Shown here: piece by piece, positions 13,901-24,725 of the stretch
Layout: every line of letters starts with the position of its first letter
Numbering within the stretch: the first letter of the stretch is position 1
Assembly (NCBI GenBank): GCA_021464245.1
Contig: JADCRB010000011.1
Span: 502,462-566,461, forward strand
Length of the DNA stretch: 64,000 nt
DNA from: Carallia brachiata
Taxonomy: Eukaryota > Streptophyta > Magnoliopsida > Malpighiales > Rhizophoraceae
Direction: 5' to 3'
Program-made: the position numbers and the translations under genes
Notes under the pieces: model-generated
Database searches by the model: none
Told to the model about the DNA's origin: nothing
The model's input: only the letters and a program-made list of their open reading frames with translations

Positions 13901-15760
13901 GCAGCGGCATCCTTTGCAGAAGGTATATGCTTCACCAGCATATCGGTAAAGCCCAAGGCTGAACCAAAGACTTGGCTACATGCCAGCCTCAGCAATGGCC
14001 TCACATTTAATTTATAAGCTGCATTGGGAAGGATGACACCAAGCTCAGCAAGAGTGGTCTCCACACTCTTCTTATGTTCTCCAATAACTTGGCTATATAT
14101 TTTGTAAAGGGGTTCCAGTACAAATTGCACAAATGATCTTTCTCCTCCACTTGTTGGGGCTTTCTTCTTAAATGTCCGGGTGTCTGGGTGATAATACATA
14201 TCCCCCCAAAGACGAGTTGCAAATTTATCAGAATCAAATGGGATACCATGGAGTTTAAGGTACATTTTAGCAAATGATTGCAAAGTGAAGGACCATCCCG
14301 CAGTTGCACTTGCAAAACAAACATTTCCAGCAGCTGGATCTATAACTTGGACATTTCCCGCAGTAGAAGAGAAAGCAGATATGTGGTTATTAATGACTTC
14401 TATTGTATGCCTTAGCTTATGGTAAGCATCCTTTGGAGGCAACTTAAGTTCTGTTATAGCCTGTCAACCTTTACAACAAAAACTACGTGAATAGCATATC
14501 GGAAGAAATAAAATTAGTTTGGAAGCATCAAGCAATAATAGCACAAGCTGAAGTTCCAGGCTACCTTGTTGATAACAACCACAATAGGAAGGTGCTCCTG
14601 GATAGCATGACGAATTGCCCTCTCCGTGTTTACCTGCACATTGACAAAACATCATACACATGCTATCAAGCAGCTATATCATGTTCAAAAACATTTCATA
14701 TGTGTGATTGATGGGAAGATGAATCTAGGAACACATGCCACAACTCTTGTTGGCCCAAACACAAACTAAATCATTCACTGAATTAATGTCTACCTAATTA
14801 GTTTCGGGTATAAAGTTTATTGACAACTAGGGACAGAATAAATCAATCAAAACCAGACAAACAGGAATTTGTATCTAAGCAATAAAAAGAGGTACCCTAA
14901 TTAATTAGGCTGCTATGCATTAAAAACCCAAAGCCAGTGTCTCTAGACAATTGCCATTCAATCTACCAAAAATAACTACCAAAAAGAATACGGCTTACCA
15001 TCACTCCTTCACCAGCATCTACAATCAACACTGCACCATCAGAAAGCCTAAGAGCAGCAGTCATTTCATCGGAGAAGTTGACATGACCAGGGGTATCCAT
15101 GATGTTACACAGATAAGATTTCGAATTACTATCCTCGAGAACAAGCGACATTGGAACTGCCTTGATGGATATTTTCCTCTCTTGCTCATCAATTCTCGTA
15201 TCCGTATATCTCACGTGTTTTTCGCTGTTGGCATCGAACGTGGGCATATGGTGAGTTTGCTCAACCAACATGTCCATGAAAAGAGTCTTCCCGTGGTGTA
15301 GGTGCCGACAAGGGCCACATTACGACGAGATTAGGGTTGGACATGAGACCAACAAGAAACTGGGTGGACACATAGGTGGAGGAATCCTTAACCCCAACCT
15401 CAAACTTAAGATTTCTAACAGGTTTAATTATAGGCTGCTCGAGAGGCTGCTCGTCTTCGTCCATAACCAAAGTTTCAACATCTTCACCATAAACCTCTTC
15501 TGCTGTCGGGTAGTACTTCTTGTCTTCGGCAAGGACAATCTGATTGTCCATGTCAACATCGTTGGACGCAGTAATCCATCCATTTGGCCATTCGTTGCCT
15601 CTTCGCCGTCAGACGCCGCCGCCGCCCCTTCGTCTCTGCGGTGCTGGTCGGCATGTTCCTCGTCTTCTTCTTCTTCAACTTCCTCGCCATCGCTCTCGCG
15701 GTCGGACTCGATTTCCGGACCAATGTAGTTTCCGAACTCATCATACAGATTATCATCCAT
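10908..15760 (-). CDS. CLO: U5 snRNP GTPase Snu114 / CLO (EFTUD2 homologue), with four frame breaks in the 5' half
   Basis: EF-2-like GTPase of the U5 snRNP that controls spliceosome activation and disassembly in the nucleus. Ten coding exons (minus strand): 15760-14999, 14633-14565, 14468-13273, 13150-13052, 12938-12780, 12629-12544, 12412-12214, 11959-11849, 11365-11159 and 11012-10908. Every junction is phase-consistent and GT-AG. Start [20 protein letters not shown]; acidic N-terminal region; G-domain with [11 protein letters not shown] (G3); EF-2-like domains, e.g. [18 protein letters not shown] and [20 protein letters not shown]; ends [11 protein letters not shown]. Family length is about 970-1000 residues, and this would give about 998 if repaired. 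Frame breaks: a 4-bp repeat-unit loss near 15576-15583, single-base losses near 15324 and at 15302-15309 (inside the G1/P-loop GHLHHGKT), and one near 14453-14459 just after the NKVD G4 motif. As given, translation stops at about 15428. Because the protein is normally essential and low-copy, assembly error or a second intact copy elsewhere is likely. Confidence 0.93.
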
Positions 15761-16239
15761 GTCGTTCAATCACTGCCGCGCCATTTGCATAATACCGAAT
15801 TAAAATATATAATCGAAAATCCTCATAAATTCACCAAATAATTTGAATTACTTTCATAGAGAAAATTGAAAACATAATAATGGTAAATAAAATTGTTTGC
15901 GTAAATGGAAACAAAAATTGATGAGAAAATGGAAACGCACCTTGTTATGAAGAAAGAAGAGCCTGAGAAAGTGAGGGCTTTTGCAGGGGTTCTTGGCAGA
16001 CTGAGGTGGCGGACGACGACGACGACGATTGAGAGATTCAGTATCGTGTCGGGTTGGGCTGGTTTTCTTTTTGTTGGACAATTTTGACCCCGGTCGGTGA
16101 AGGAGGAGGCGGTTTGAGAAGTTGGGCCTCATCACCTTGGTTTGGGTCCAGTGGATTTGGGCCAATTGATTATGGGTTCGTGTAGCATGAAACGAGGGCT
16201 GATTTGATTTTTTTATATTAACATTCCTAATCTTCTTTG

Positions 16240-16800
16240 GCATTAGCATTTAATATCTTTAAATAGAATTTCAAAGTCCTTTTCAAATTGAGATTTGATA
16301 TATTTAATATAAAAATTTTCAATTTTTGTGCCATCAGGATTTTATATTTTTAATTTAAAAATTCTTAATTCTCGTTGTATTAGGATTTATTTCATTAACA
16401 TATAAACTGTAAACTTCTAATTTTGAGAAATTAGGATTCGATATTCTTAATATAAAAACTTCTAATCCTTATGAAATTAAACTTGGAATCTTTTATTTAA
16501 ATGCCCCTTATGCTGTAGAATTAGGATTTGACATCTTTTATATCAAACCTCCTAATCCTTGAAGTATTAGGATTTGTCATCTCAACTAAATAAAAAATTA
16601 ATCATTGTGGTATTATAATTTGACATCTTTAATGTAAAGCTCTCAATTATTGTCGCATTAAAATTTGATATGCTTAATATAATAACTACTAATCCTTATG
16701 ATATTAGAATTTGATATTTTCAATATCAAAATTTATAATCTTCATAGAAAAATTTATAATATTTTTGCTATTAATAAATTTAATATTAAAACTCCATTAT
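16240..16800. repeat. Diverged tandem repeat, about 55-60 bp period
   Basis: The phrase ATTAGGATTTGAYATYTTTAATATAAAA, followed by CTTCTAATCCTT-like text, recurs roughly eight to ten times with drift between 16240 and 16800. Recognised by eye; period and copy number are approximate. Confidence 0.6.
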
Positions 16801-17761
16801 ATCAAAAAAAAAAAAAAAGGAGAAGACTTTGATTTAAGTGATGGCATTGATTAAAAAATCAAGACCCCATAATTCGAACAACTAAACCGGCTCGAAACTC
16901 ATATAACTTTAGTCTGAAAAATTGAAAACTTGAAACTAATAAGAGTTGAAAGTTTTGAAACGTGATACATTTAAGATCAGATAAATCTTAGACTAGATGA
17001 ATTAAAGATTAAAAACAAATGTCATCTTTAAGTCTAGCAGGTATCAGTTGCTCTCTTGCTCAATGTACAACATTGTGCGTCTTAAAAAAAAAAACAAAAG
17101 AAAAAAAGAAATTAATGGGGCAGTATTTACGGAATATAATTGCATTTTTTTCTGCTTTTTAAAGTTTGTTAAAAGTTATATAAAAAAAAAAAAAATCAAA
17201 GCACAATCATAATTTCCCAGCGAAAATGTCACGCTCTTGGCCGGCCCACTTTGTGGGCAAGAGTGGCGCATTATCTGAGATTCAATGTCAGTGTGGGCCA
17301 AACAGACTTGATAGACAGCGACCTCAAGGGAAATGAGAGTCACTCTGTAGACATTATCGCATGGTTCATTGTTAAAGTTCTCAGTCACTAAACCAATCAC
17401 TCCTCCTTTAACCATCCATCAATCATTAATGGGTAATAAGACGTTACAGCTAATCTGGTTGGTCTCCCATCCAATGAATCCAAAGCTCCACGCAATTACG
17501 CCATACCACATCCTTCGCATTGTCTAGCTGCAGACTTGTCCGCTTCTTCTTGCTCTTCTTCTACTTTTTCTTGTTTTTGTTTTTTTTTTTCAGTGCCTGC
17601 GCTTTCAGGATATGACTCCAGTTGTTGCAAGTTAATTAATGCATATCGGGAGAATCAGATGCTGAGCTTGGACATCTTCAGGGCCTGAACAGATACTTTG
17701 TTTATGTTGGGGTGGCCCTCTTTAGCTGGAGTCTAAATACTCAAATCAATTCAACTAAATC

Positions 17762-17814
17762 ACTTGCCCTTAACTGGCCCTTTCACCGAAAAAAATAACT
17801 TGCCCTTAACTGGC
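17762..17814 (+). mobile_element. Micro-retroposon with perfect 17-bp direct repeats
   Basis: ACTTGCCCTTAACTGGC occurs at 17762-17778 and 17798-17814. The 19 bases between are CCTTTCACCG followed by A7 and TA. A poly-A-ended microinsertion bracketed by an exact 17-bp repeat is what target-primed reverse transcription with severe 5' truncation would leave. Confidence 0.65.
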
Positions 17815-18365
17815 AAAATTTAGGTTTTAAGTAACGGAAACAAAGGAATCAGTCAGAAAGTTATTTTCTTTTTTTTTCAACAAAATGAGAGACTAAATAG
17901 CACTACAATAGTCTTATCAAAAAAATATAACATTTATATGTAAGAAAGTATATTTAATCTAGATGATTACGATATAAAAAACATTAAATTATACGTAAAT
18001 TTAATCTAATCTTACTAAATGTCTTAATAGTACTTAAATTTAAAATTATTGATTGGTATAATAATGTTTATTACTTAATCAAAACAAGCGAACAGTAATT
18101 ATAAAGTTGCTTTAAGACCACTAGATATGGGATACATAACTTTGAGATAAGGTCATATAAACGTCATCTCAAGATTGAATTTGGTATTACTCGTGAGACT
18201 TGCTTTATATGCTTCCAAAGAAACCGCATTGAGAATTTTGGCTTTCACACAAATGCAGACATATTGAAGAAATAAGCATTACATCTTTTGGCACATCAAC
18301 TCTGTAACAGCAACCAGGCCATTTCGAGTATCTACAACGTTAATCAACTAAATAAATAAAAGCTA

Positions 18366-19168
18366 CTAGGAAAGCTGGACGCTTATTTGCATTCTGCAAC
18401 AGGGGCAACGAGCATTCTTCTCTAGCCAGGGCACCAAGCACCTAGTATGGTACCTATGCGCACATGGCAGGTGCACCAGATGCTCACCAGCCTTGAACGG
18501 CTCAAGGCAGATGGTGCACTCACCTTGTTCACTGGCCTTCCAGCTCAACTGGGTCCAACCGAACCTCTTAGAACCACTCTTCTTTGGGCCAAACAATTCT
18601 GTTTGAATTTCTCCTGGTGCCATTGATCTGCCATTTCCAATCCTTGAGCTACCCGTGCTGTTATGCCTGCAATATGTACATGGCCACATGGGGTTTTCAA
18701 CCATGAACTGTATCTTAATTTCAATTGGAAAAACTCACTGAGATATGCTAAAATGTGCTGAATAATGTTATAAAGCTATTGTTACCTTCTGGTTTCTGAT
18801 TTCCCTTGTAATCTTAGCCTCTCATCTAATCTTTCTTTGGCTTCTCTAGCCTTAGCTCCAAGTTTATCATCCTCACGTGGTTGTGTCGATATACTTCTTT
18901 GCTATTTCAATCCCAACATAACAATTTTTACTTTATTTTTTTCCTGACTAACAAACACCAAAAACGTTATACAAAACCAGAAAGAACGCTGGTGAGGGGG
19001 AGTAAATACCATAGATGGGGTTGCAGTATGGTAGCTTTCACGGTTGCTTGTATACAAACAAAAAGAAGACCGTCGTGTACAGCCGTGCCCAGCCGCTGAA
19101 GGGGGATCGCCGCTTTGATGGAACCGTCTTCTCCGGGCACATTCAACCCCAGGTAACATGCCAGCCAT
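18366..19168 (-). CDS. RING-H2 zinc-finger protein, probable E3 ubiquitin ligase
   Basis: Three exons on the minus strand: 19168-19010, 18901-18786 and 18666-18366, giving an intact 191-residue protein with consistent phases and GT-AG introns. The start, MAGMLPGVECARRRRFHQ, is typical of a plant RING-H2 subfamily. Exon 2 adds a charged, helix-prone stretch (GAKAREAKERLDERLRLQ, residues 68-85). The C-terminal RING-H2 has Cys142, Cys145, Cys160, His162, His165, Cys168, Cys179 and Cys182, in the order C-x2-C...C-x-H-x2-H-x2-C...C-x2-C. LVPWLEKNARCPCCR is the usual E2-contacting end, with the conserved Trp. There is no signal peptide or membrane segment, so it is expected to be soluble. Substrate unknown. 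The first exon was assigned from family resemblance. Confidence 0.9.
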
Positions 19169-21422
19169 TGATACACCACACCAGCAGGAAAAGAAAGAAA
19201 GCCACAAATTAAATAAACAGGAAGGGAGATTTTTTAAGAAATGTTGTCTCAGAAGGCTCAAACAAGCAGAAGAAGCCGTGCACAAATAAATACAGGCAAG
19301 AAGATACCGGGTCTTACTAATGACAAATTGACTCCATTTGAAAGCTGTGGAGGCCATGGTTTGGCCTGAAGTTTTAAATTTTCTGTCAAAAATTAATACA
19401 TATAAAATTAATAGATATGTGATTAGAATGATAAAAGTAGCAATAATCAACATAAAATATGCAACGAGTTATTAAAATATTTAATGATAATATTTAATTG
19501 TACATTCTTTCGTTTTCAATTATATATTTTATTGCTTTAATTGTGCATCTAATTAGGCGGAAAAACTAAAATTCTTTGGATATTGTCAAACCAAATCTTG
19601 GGGTAATAAATATTTACCCAAAATTGTTTGAATCTCTAGAAGCAGTGAATAACAAAGAGAGAGTATTGGTTAAAAGTGTTATTACAGATAATGGCAGGCA
19701 AAATAGGGTCCATACAACTGAAAATAATCCTTTTCAACTATTACCACCTTCCATGTATTATAGTTGCCTTAGTATAACCAAAAAAATTATAGGTGCCTTA
19801 GAATCTGGCAAGATTATGGTATAAGATCTTGTAAATATAACCAGATCGAAATCATATAATTAGTTTACATAATTTTTTTGATATGATTTGGTTCTCTGCA
19901 TTTTCTCTTGTTTACTGGCTTTCAGAAAATAAAAAAGGTAAAAGCGGAAACAGAAACTTTGATAGATTAGAAGAGGAAAGTGGAAGGCAGCTCCAGGCAA
20001 TTTTTTTTTGTTTTTAATCATAATAATAATCTTAGTCTGTTAATTGTTAAATGAGAGAGAGTAATGATTTTGAAAACCCTCTAAGAGTACAAAGCAACCA
20101 GAGATTAAGCTCCCAAATTACACATTTGTGAGTTTTTTTTAGTGGGATTAGAACCGTCCCAAAACTAAGGGCAAGTGGCCACCTAAACGAGCTTGGGTTG
20201 TTGTTTCTTGGCAGCATGCCAAGAATGGACCAAATTCGGCTTTGAAAACAAAAGGAAGGGTCTGACCCACCCGGCGATCCGACAGCCCCCACTAGCGTCA
20301 AGGATAAGCCGCGTGACCCACCAGAACATGTAATGGAAGTTTATTACTGTTTTTTCCTGTACAGAGTATGAGCCTAGTGACCCACCAAATTCTTTAGATC
20401 CAGGAAACGTTTTCCTGGTTGTCATGACGAGGAGATTAACTGTTTTTGGCTGGAGAGATCTAGATCTCAGACTGAATTGCAAGAAGATAATTGTTTGTGA
20501 AGTTCTTTGGTCCCAAATTAACCCGTGATTGCCTTTAAACGAATCATAGAAGTAGTTAGAACACTAGCCTAATGATACAAAGTTTCCATAAACCTACTTA
20601 GCAAACCAATGCCAATTTAAAAGGGTATTAATCTTTCCAAAATATTGTTGCTTTAAGCAGATTCAACTTTCTTTTGTTTTTCTGTCGCTTCCAGTGGCCC
20701 TAAACAATTTTCTTTTTGCTTATCGAGATTAAGACCTGAATCCTAATTACTGAAACATTTATTAATATATAGATCCCAGTATTGTTGCTTTAGGAGAATC
20801 AAGTTGTCAACTATTTTACCACATCAATATTAAGTATGCGAATCGGTGGGTGGACGTTAGCCAAAATAGTAAGAAGTGTGTCCCCACCACGTATCCCCAT
20901 TTGAGCCCCACACTCTCTTCTACGTACATCCTGACTACTGGCAAAAAAAATTAAGTGGATCGACTTTTTTCATTGAGAAGTCAAGTCATTGATCCGATAA
21001 GCCCTGACCTGTTCCAACCGTCCACCCTCGGAATAAATAATTCATTAATTTGTACTTGTTTCTTACGGGGAGCTTAACAAGTAACTAAATGATTATTTTT
21101 ATTTCATATTTAAATTCTGTTAGCTTTTGTTAATCTTTTGTAAGTATATATATTTTTTATTATAAATTTTTAATAGTATATAAACGCTCTTTAATTTTGA
21201 AATATAGACAACTCTCTTATTTTTAAATTTTTATTTACAAAAAATATATATATTTTGCTAAGCAATGCCACTTTGAATTTCATTTAAGTTGGACCCTGAG
21301 TGCGTTTTAATCTAGAAATTAACGGGCGAGCGTTCAAGCATGGTAACATTTAAGGTATGTTTGATAGTATTGTGAGATAAATTAATGTAGATAAAAATAT
21401 TGTAAATAAAAGTGTTTAAGAT
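19169..21422. other. RING gene 5' flank and spacer
   Basis: The RING gene promoter should lie just right of 19168. No further gene is visible. The open frames near 20047-20482 (minus) lack recognisable domains. One micro-retroposon sits at 19757-19801. Confidence 0.45.
19757..19801 (+). mobile_element. Micro-retroposon: TATAACC plus A6, 16-bp imperfect direct repeats
   Basis: ATTATAGTTGCCTTAG (19757-19772) recurs with one mismatch at 19786-19801. The 13 bases between are TATAACC followed by six A. Confidence 0.5.
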
Positions 21423-21425
21423 TAA

Positions 21426-22359
21426 GGGTGCGTTTGTTTTATAAAATAAGATAAGATATAATAGATTAGTGGTCAACTATCACATCTCAACTCATATTTG
21501 ATTGATTAATAAGATAAGTATAGAATAGGTTAGTGTGAGTTTACTATCTCATAAATATGAGATAGTATTATCTCTCTAACTCCTATGAGTTAGTTTATCC
21601 CACATCATGGACTAGTGTTAATAAATTATATATTTACTTAAATATTTTATTAATTAAAATAAATTTTAAATATTTTTTAAAAATTAACATAAAATTTAAA
21701 AATTCATTTCTCTCTCATCTTCTCTCTCTTCCCTTCTCTCTCTCTCTCACTCCTCTTCTCTCTCTTTCCTTTCTCTCTCCTCCCTCTTCTCTCTCTCTCA
21801 CTCCTCATCTCTCTCTCTTCCCTTTCTCCCTCCTCCCTCCTCCTTCTTCCCTCCCTTTCTCTCCTCACTCTCTTTCTCTCTTGTGCTCATTCTTTTTTTT
21901 TCATATATATCTAAAAATTTATCTCTTTAAATTTATTTAATTTTTCCTCAAAAAATTAAAAAAAATATTAATCTTTTTTTGATATTTTAAAATTTATTTG
22001 TATAAATAAAATTAATACTTAATTTTAAAAAATATTTTTTATACAAAATTAAAAAATTATAAACAGTATAATGTATAATAACATGTAAAATAAATATTAA
22101 TTTTATTACTTAATTTTAATTATTTTTAATAAAAAGATTAAAATTAATAGTAAATATAAATCAATTATTTCTAAGGGTAAAAAAGTAATTTTGATATACT
22201 ATACTATTCTATCTCATATCATCCAAATATTAAATAAGATAATTATTTATACTATTTGATAATATCTAAATATAATATAAGTTAGTAATCTAACATATTC
22301 TATATTATATTAACCTATATTATCATTGTTACTGTCTAATCTGTGTACCAAACGCACCC
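21426..22359. mobile_element. PIF/Harbinger-type MITE, 934 bp, with TAA target duplication
   Basis: Begins GGGTGCGTTTG and ends with its inverted copy CAAACGCACCC, flanked on both sides by TAA (21423-21425 and 22360-22362). A 3-bp TWA duplication with GG-starting inverted repeats is diagnostic of PIF/Harbinger-derived MITEs. The interior is very AT-rich with a 180-bp pyrimidine tract (about 21710-21890) and no coding capacity, so it would rely on a transposase elsewhere. Confidence 0.8.
21710..21890 (+). repeat. Pyrimidine (CT/CCT) tract inside the MITE
   Basis: Nearly uninterrupted C/T on the plus strand, about 180 bases of CTCTCT/CCCTTCT words. A polypurine-polypyrimidine mirror-rich tract of this length could adopt triplex (H-DNA) structure. 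Confidence 0.85.
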
Positions 22360-22362
22360 TAA

Positions 22363-23932
22363 AGTATTGTAATTTAAAATTACATGTTATTTAGTTATAG
22401 TAGTGAAAATACTAATAAAAAAATGTAATTGAATTTTGGCAGGTAAAATTATTATTAAAATAATTATTAATATGCAAAATGGCTATAATTAAAATGATTT
22501 TTAATTTACTTTATTTCTAAAATTTGTATTTTAATGTTTAATTTAATTATTTCTTTTTTAATTAGTTTGTACTAATGCTTATGAGAACAGCCATGAAAAA
22601 TATTAATAATATTCCATTTTCACTATTTTTTTCATTTACATGACGACTAGAAACTCTCTCGAGGTGTTACAAAGGAACTGACATGCCTCGTTCACACGTT
22701 TCTCAAGTGGGGCCTCTCTTTTTCATTTTTTCCAAAGTCTATAAAAATATAAGATTTGACTATAAATCCGTAGTCCACCGACTAATACAGTAATTGATGT
22801 GTCAGTACTAAAATAATTTTTTATGTTTTAGTAAAATTTAAATTTAAATTTATAGGAGTATTATTTTAAAATGTAAAATATTAATATTATATAAAAAAAT
22901 TTTAAAATAATTTTTTTCTTTAATTTTTTTGTAAAATAGTAAAAAAAATTATAATATTATATGTATATAAGATTCTGAGTAGGAAATGTGTGTGCGAAAT
23001 ATTTCTTAATAATATATATTTATTCATTTGAAAAGTTGTTTATTCAAATGCAAGAGTTGTAGTGGGGAATATGTTGGAAAAAAGCATGTAGTAGAAGTTT
23101 TAAAAAATGTAGTTGTAAGTAACTTTTAACTTCTGCACACCGCATCATTTCGATAATTAAAATGTTAATTAAACAGTTTTTAATGTTCGAATTCAAATTT
23201 TCCCAACACACCGCAGTTAAAATGTAATCCCAAATAAGCCTTTAGTGTTTTCGCCTTTTATTTTTAAAAATCAAAAACTTATCATGACGTGTGTAGTTGA
23301 ATTGGTTATAAGCTTAAAGATCTCGCTTTATAGTTGGGAGTTTGACGTCCGTAAAATTTGAATAGTGAAATTAAATTTGCACTTAACTTAATACTAAATA
23401 TATCTATAATTATTTAATGTGTTTGTACCCTCTCTTAACATAAGTGTAATACTTTTTGACTAAAATGTAGAACACTGTCTTCACTTTTTTACCTAGTTAA
23501 CAAAAAATAGATTGCAAAAACCTTCGAGTCGGCCGAGCAAGAGACACTTTGGAGATCGCATCTTTGTTTTTTTTTTTTTTTTGTTAAAGCATCTTTGTAT
23601 TCTCGTTGCAGATTTCCTTTGAATATGGAATTAGCACCCAAAATAAGTTTTCTTTGAATTTGAAATTAGCATCTAAAATAGGGCCTCTGCCATTTAAGGA
23701 GTTATGAACTTATGATAAGTACATCCACGGGATGTGCCAAAAAGTAAAACAGCCCATGGTCTCTTTAGACTCTTTGGGCTAGGGGCCTAAACAAACTGGG
23801 AAAACTTTCAGCCTTCTACGGGGCATCAAAGGCTCAACTCCGCATGAAGTTTCTCAACGCACCATTCCTGCCGGACACTATAAGCGAACAAGCCCAGATC
23901 TGTCTCGACAATACTGCAAACTGTCTAATTGT
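22363..23932. other. AT-rich spacer without genes
   Basis: Long A/T-rich sequence with no open frame of note. One micro-retroposon on the minus strand lies at 23558-23598. Confidence 0.5.
23558..23598 (-). mobile_element. Micro-retroposon (minus strand): TTTAAC plus A15, 10-bp repeats
   Basis: GCATCTTTGT at 23558-23567 and 23589-23598. Between them, read on the minus strand, is TTTAAC followed by 15 A. Confidence 0.55.
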
Positions 23933-23943
23933 AAAATATTGGA

Positions 23944-24230
23944 GGGAGTTTCGCCGGCCCACCCTCATTTCAATCTTGTCAGTGAATGTAAGGAGCTGCT
24001 AGCTCTTTCATGGACCGTTCAGTTGAGGCACACATTTAGGGAGGGCAATCGGGTAGCAGATTGGATGGTTACGTTTGCTTTGTCCCACCCAATAGGCTTT
24101 GTTTTTTTGGACCTCCCACCTATTGGGGTTTGGAATTTACTCCTCGAGGACATGAGAGAGTAAGCCTACCACGGATGATTGTTACTTAGACCAGGCTACA
24201 GCCCTCCATTATGACCCAACAAAAAAAAAA
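23944..24230 (+). mobile_element. 5'-truncated LINE with RNase H C-terminal fragment and poly-A tail
   Basis: The open frame (through 24163) encodes the end of a plant non-LTR-retrotransposon RNase H domain: ELLALSWTVQLRHTFREGNR then VADWMVTFAL, containing the hallmark R-E-G-N-x-x-A-D. A short 3' UTR ends TATGACCCAAC and a poly-A run (24221-24231). AAAATATTGGA precedes the element (23933-23943) and follows it (24228-24238), an 11-bp target-site duplication. The element is therefore a dead-on-arrival insertion of about 285 bp. Confidence 0.85.
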
Positions 24231-24533
24231 ATATTGGAACCATGAAAGTTGTGACCTAACGATAAATTACAACAGTATAGGTCTTGATCGTGATCTATTT
24301 GAAAGATGTGAGTTTGAGTATTTGTTAGAATGATTGATGACCAAACTGACACCAAATCTAATATGGTCTATACCATAACTATTCAAATTATACATTCTTT
24401 CCTTAGAATTACAGTACTATGTGTCTCAGCGACACTAACTGAGGCGCTCTTCATCTTATTCAATAAAAAAAAAAATTGTAACCATTAGCTATTGCGGACG
24501 ACAATGTTATTCACCCCCTACCGCGGGGAGGTG

Positions 24534-24549
24534 TTGGGGGGGGGGGGGT
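24534..24549 (+). repeat. G homopolymer run
   Basis: Sixteen or so consecutive G (one T interrupts the start). Such runs are prone to polymerase slippage and may be mis-sized in the assembly. Confidence 0.8.
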
Positions 24550-24725
24550 GCGTGGGGGTTGCAGCGCCTGGTTCTTGTGATGCAGATTGGAAATCCTTTA
24601 TGGACAGACGTTGGTCACCAGAACCTTGGGGGAGGCCGAGCTTCATAGAAATTTCCAATGATTTGCGGACAATGTCAGCAAAGATTCCTCCTAAGGGGAC
24701 AAATTCTAGCACAACAAATCCCTTT
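24550..24725 (+). pseudogene. Fragment of a Raf-like MAPKKK kinase domain (subdomains X-XI)
   Basis: Within an open frame at 24492-24911, the segment APGSCDADWKSFMDRRWSPE followed by PWGRPSFIEISNDLRTMSAK resembles the end of plant PB1-Raf-like kinases. Those usually read V-P-x-x-C-D-x-x-W-x-x-L-M-E-x-C-W-S-x-x-P-x-x-R-P-S-F. The conserved R-P-S-F is present, but the CW cysteine is Arg. No other kinase subdomains are nearby, and the upstream frame is interrupted by a long G run (24534-24549). It is a partial gene copy, perhaps retroposed or captured, and not a functional kinase. Confidence 0.65.

Larger units (their letters stand above)
15761..18365. other. Snu114 5' flank and AT-rich spacer
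   Basis: About 15761-16110 is probably the Snu114 5' UTR/promoter: GC-richer, with an ACG repeat near 16013-16027 and no TATA box identified. 16200-16800 is made of repeated degenerate words around TTAGGATTTGATATYTTTAATATAAA, i.e. a diverged tandem repeat. 16801-18365 is AT-rich spacer with poly-A/T runs and one micro-retroposon. No gene seen; the open frame at 17176-17415 (minus) is unconvincing. Confidence 0.5.

Noticed and set aside
15270..15841. Several plus-strand open frames over the Snu114 first exon
   Set aside because: Antisense shadows of the conserved minus-strand coding exon.
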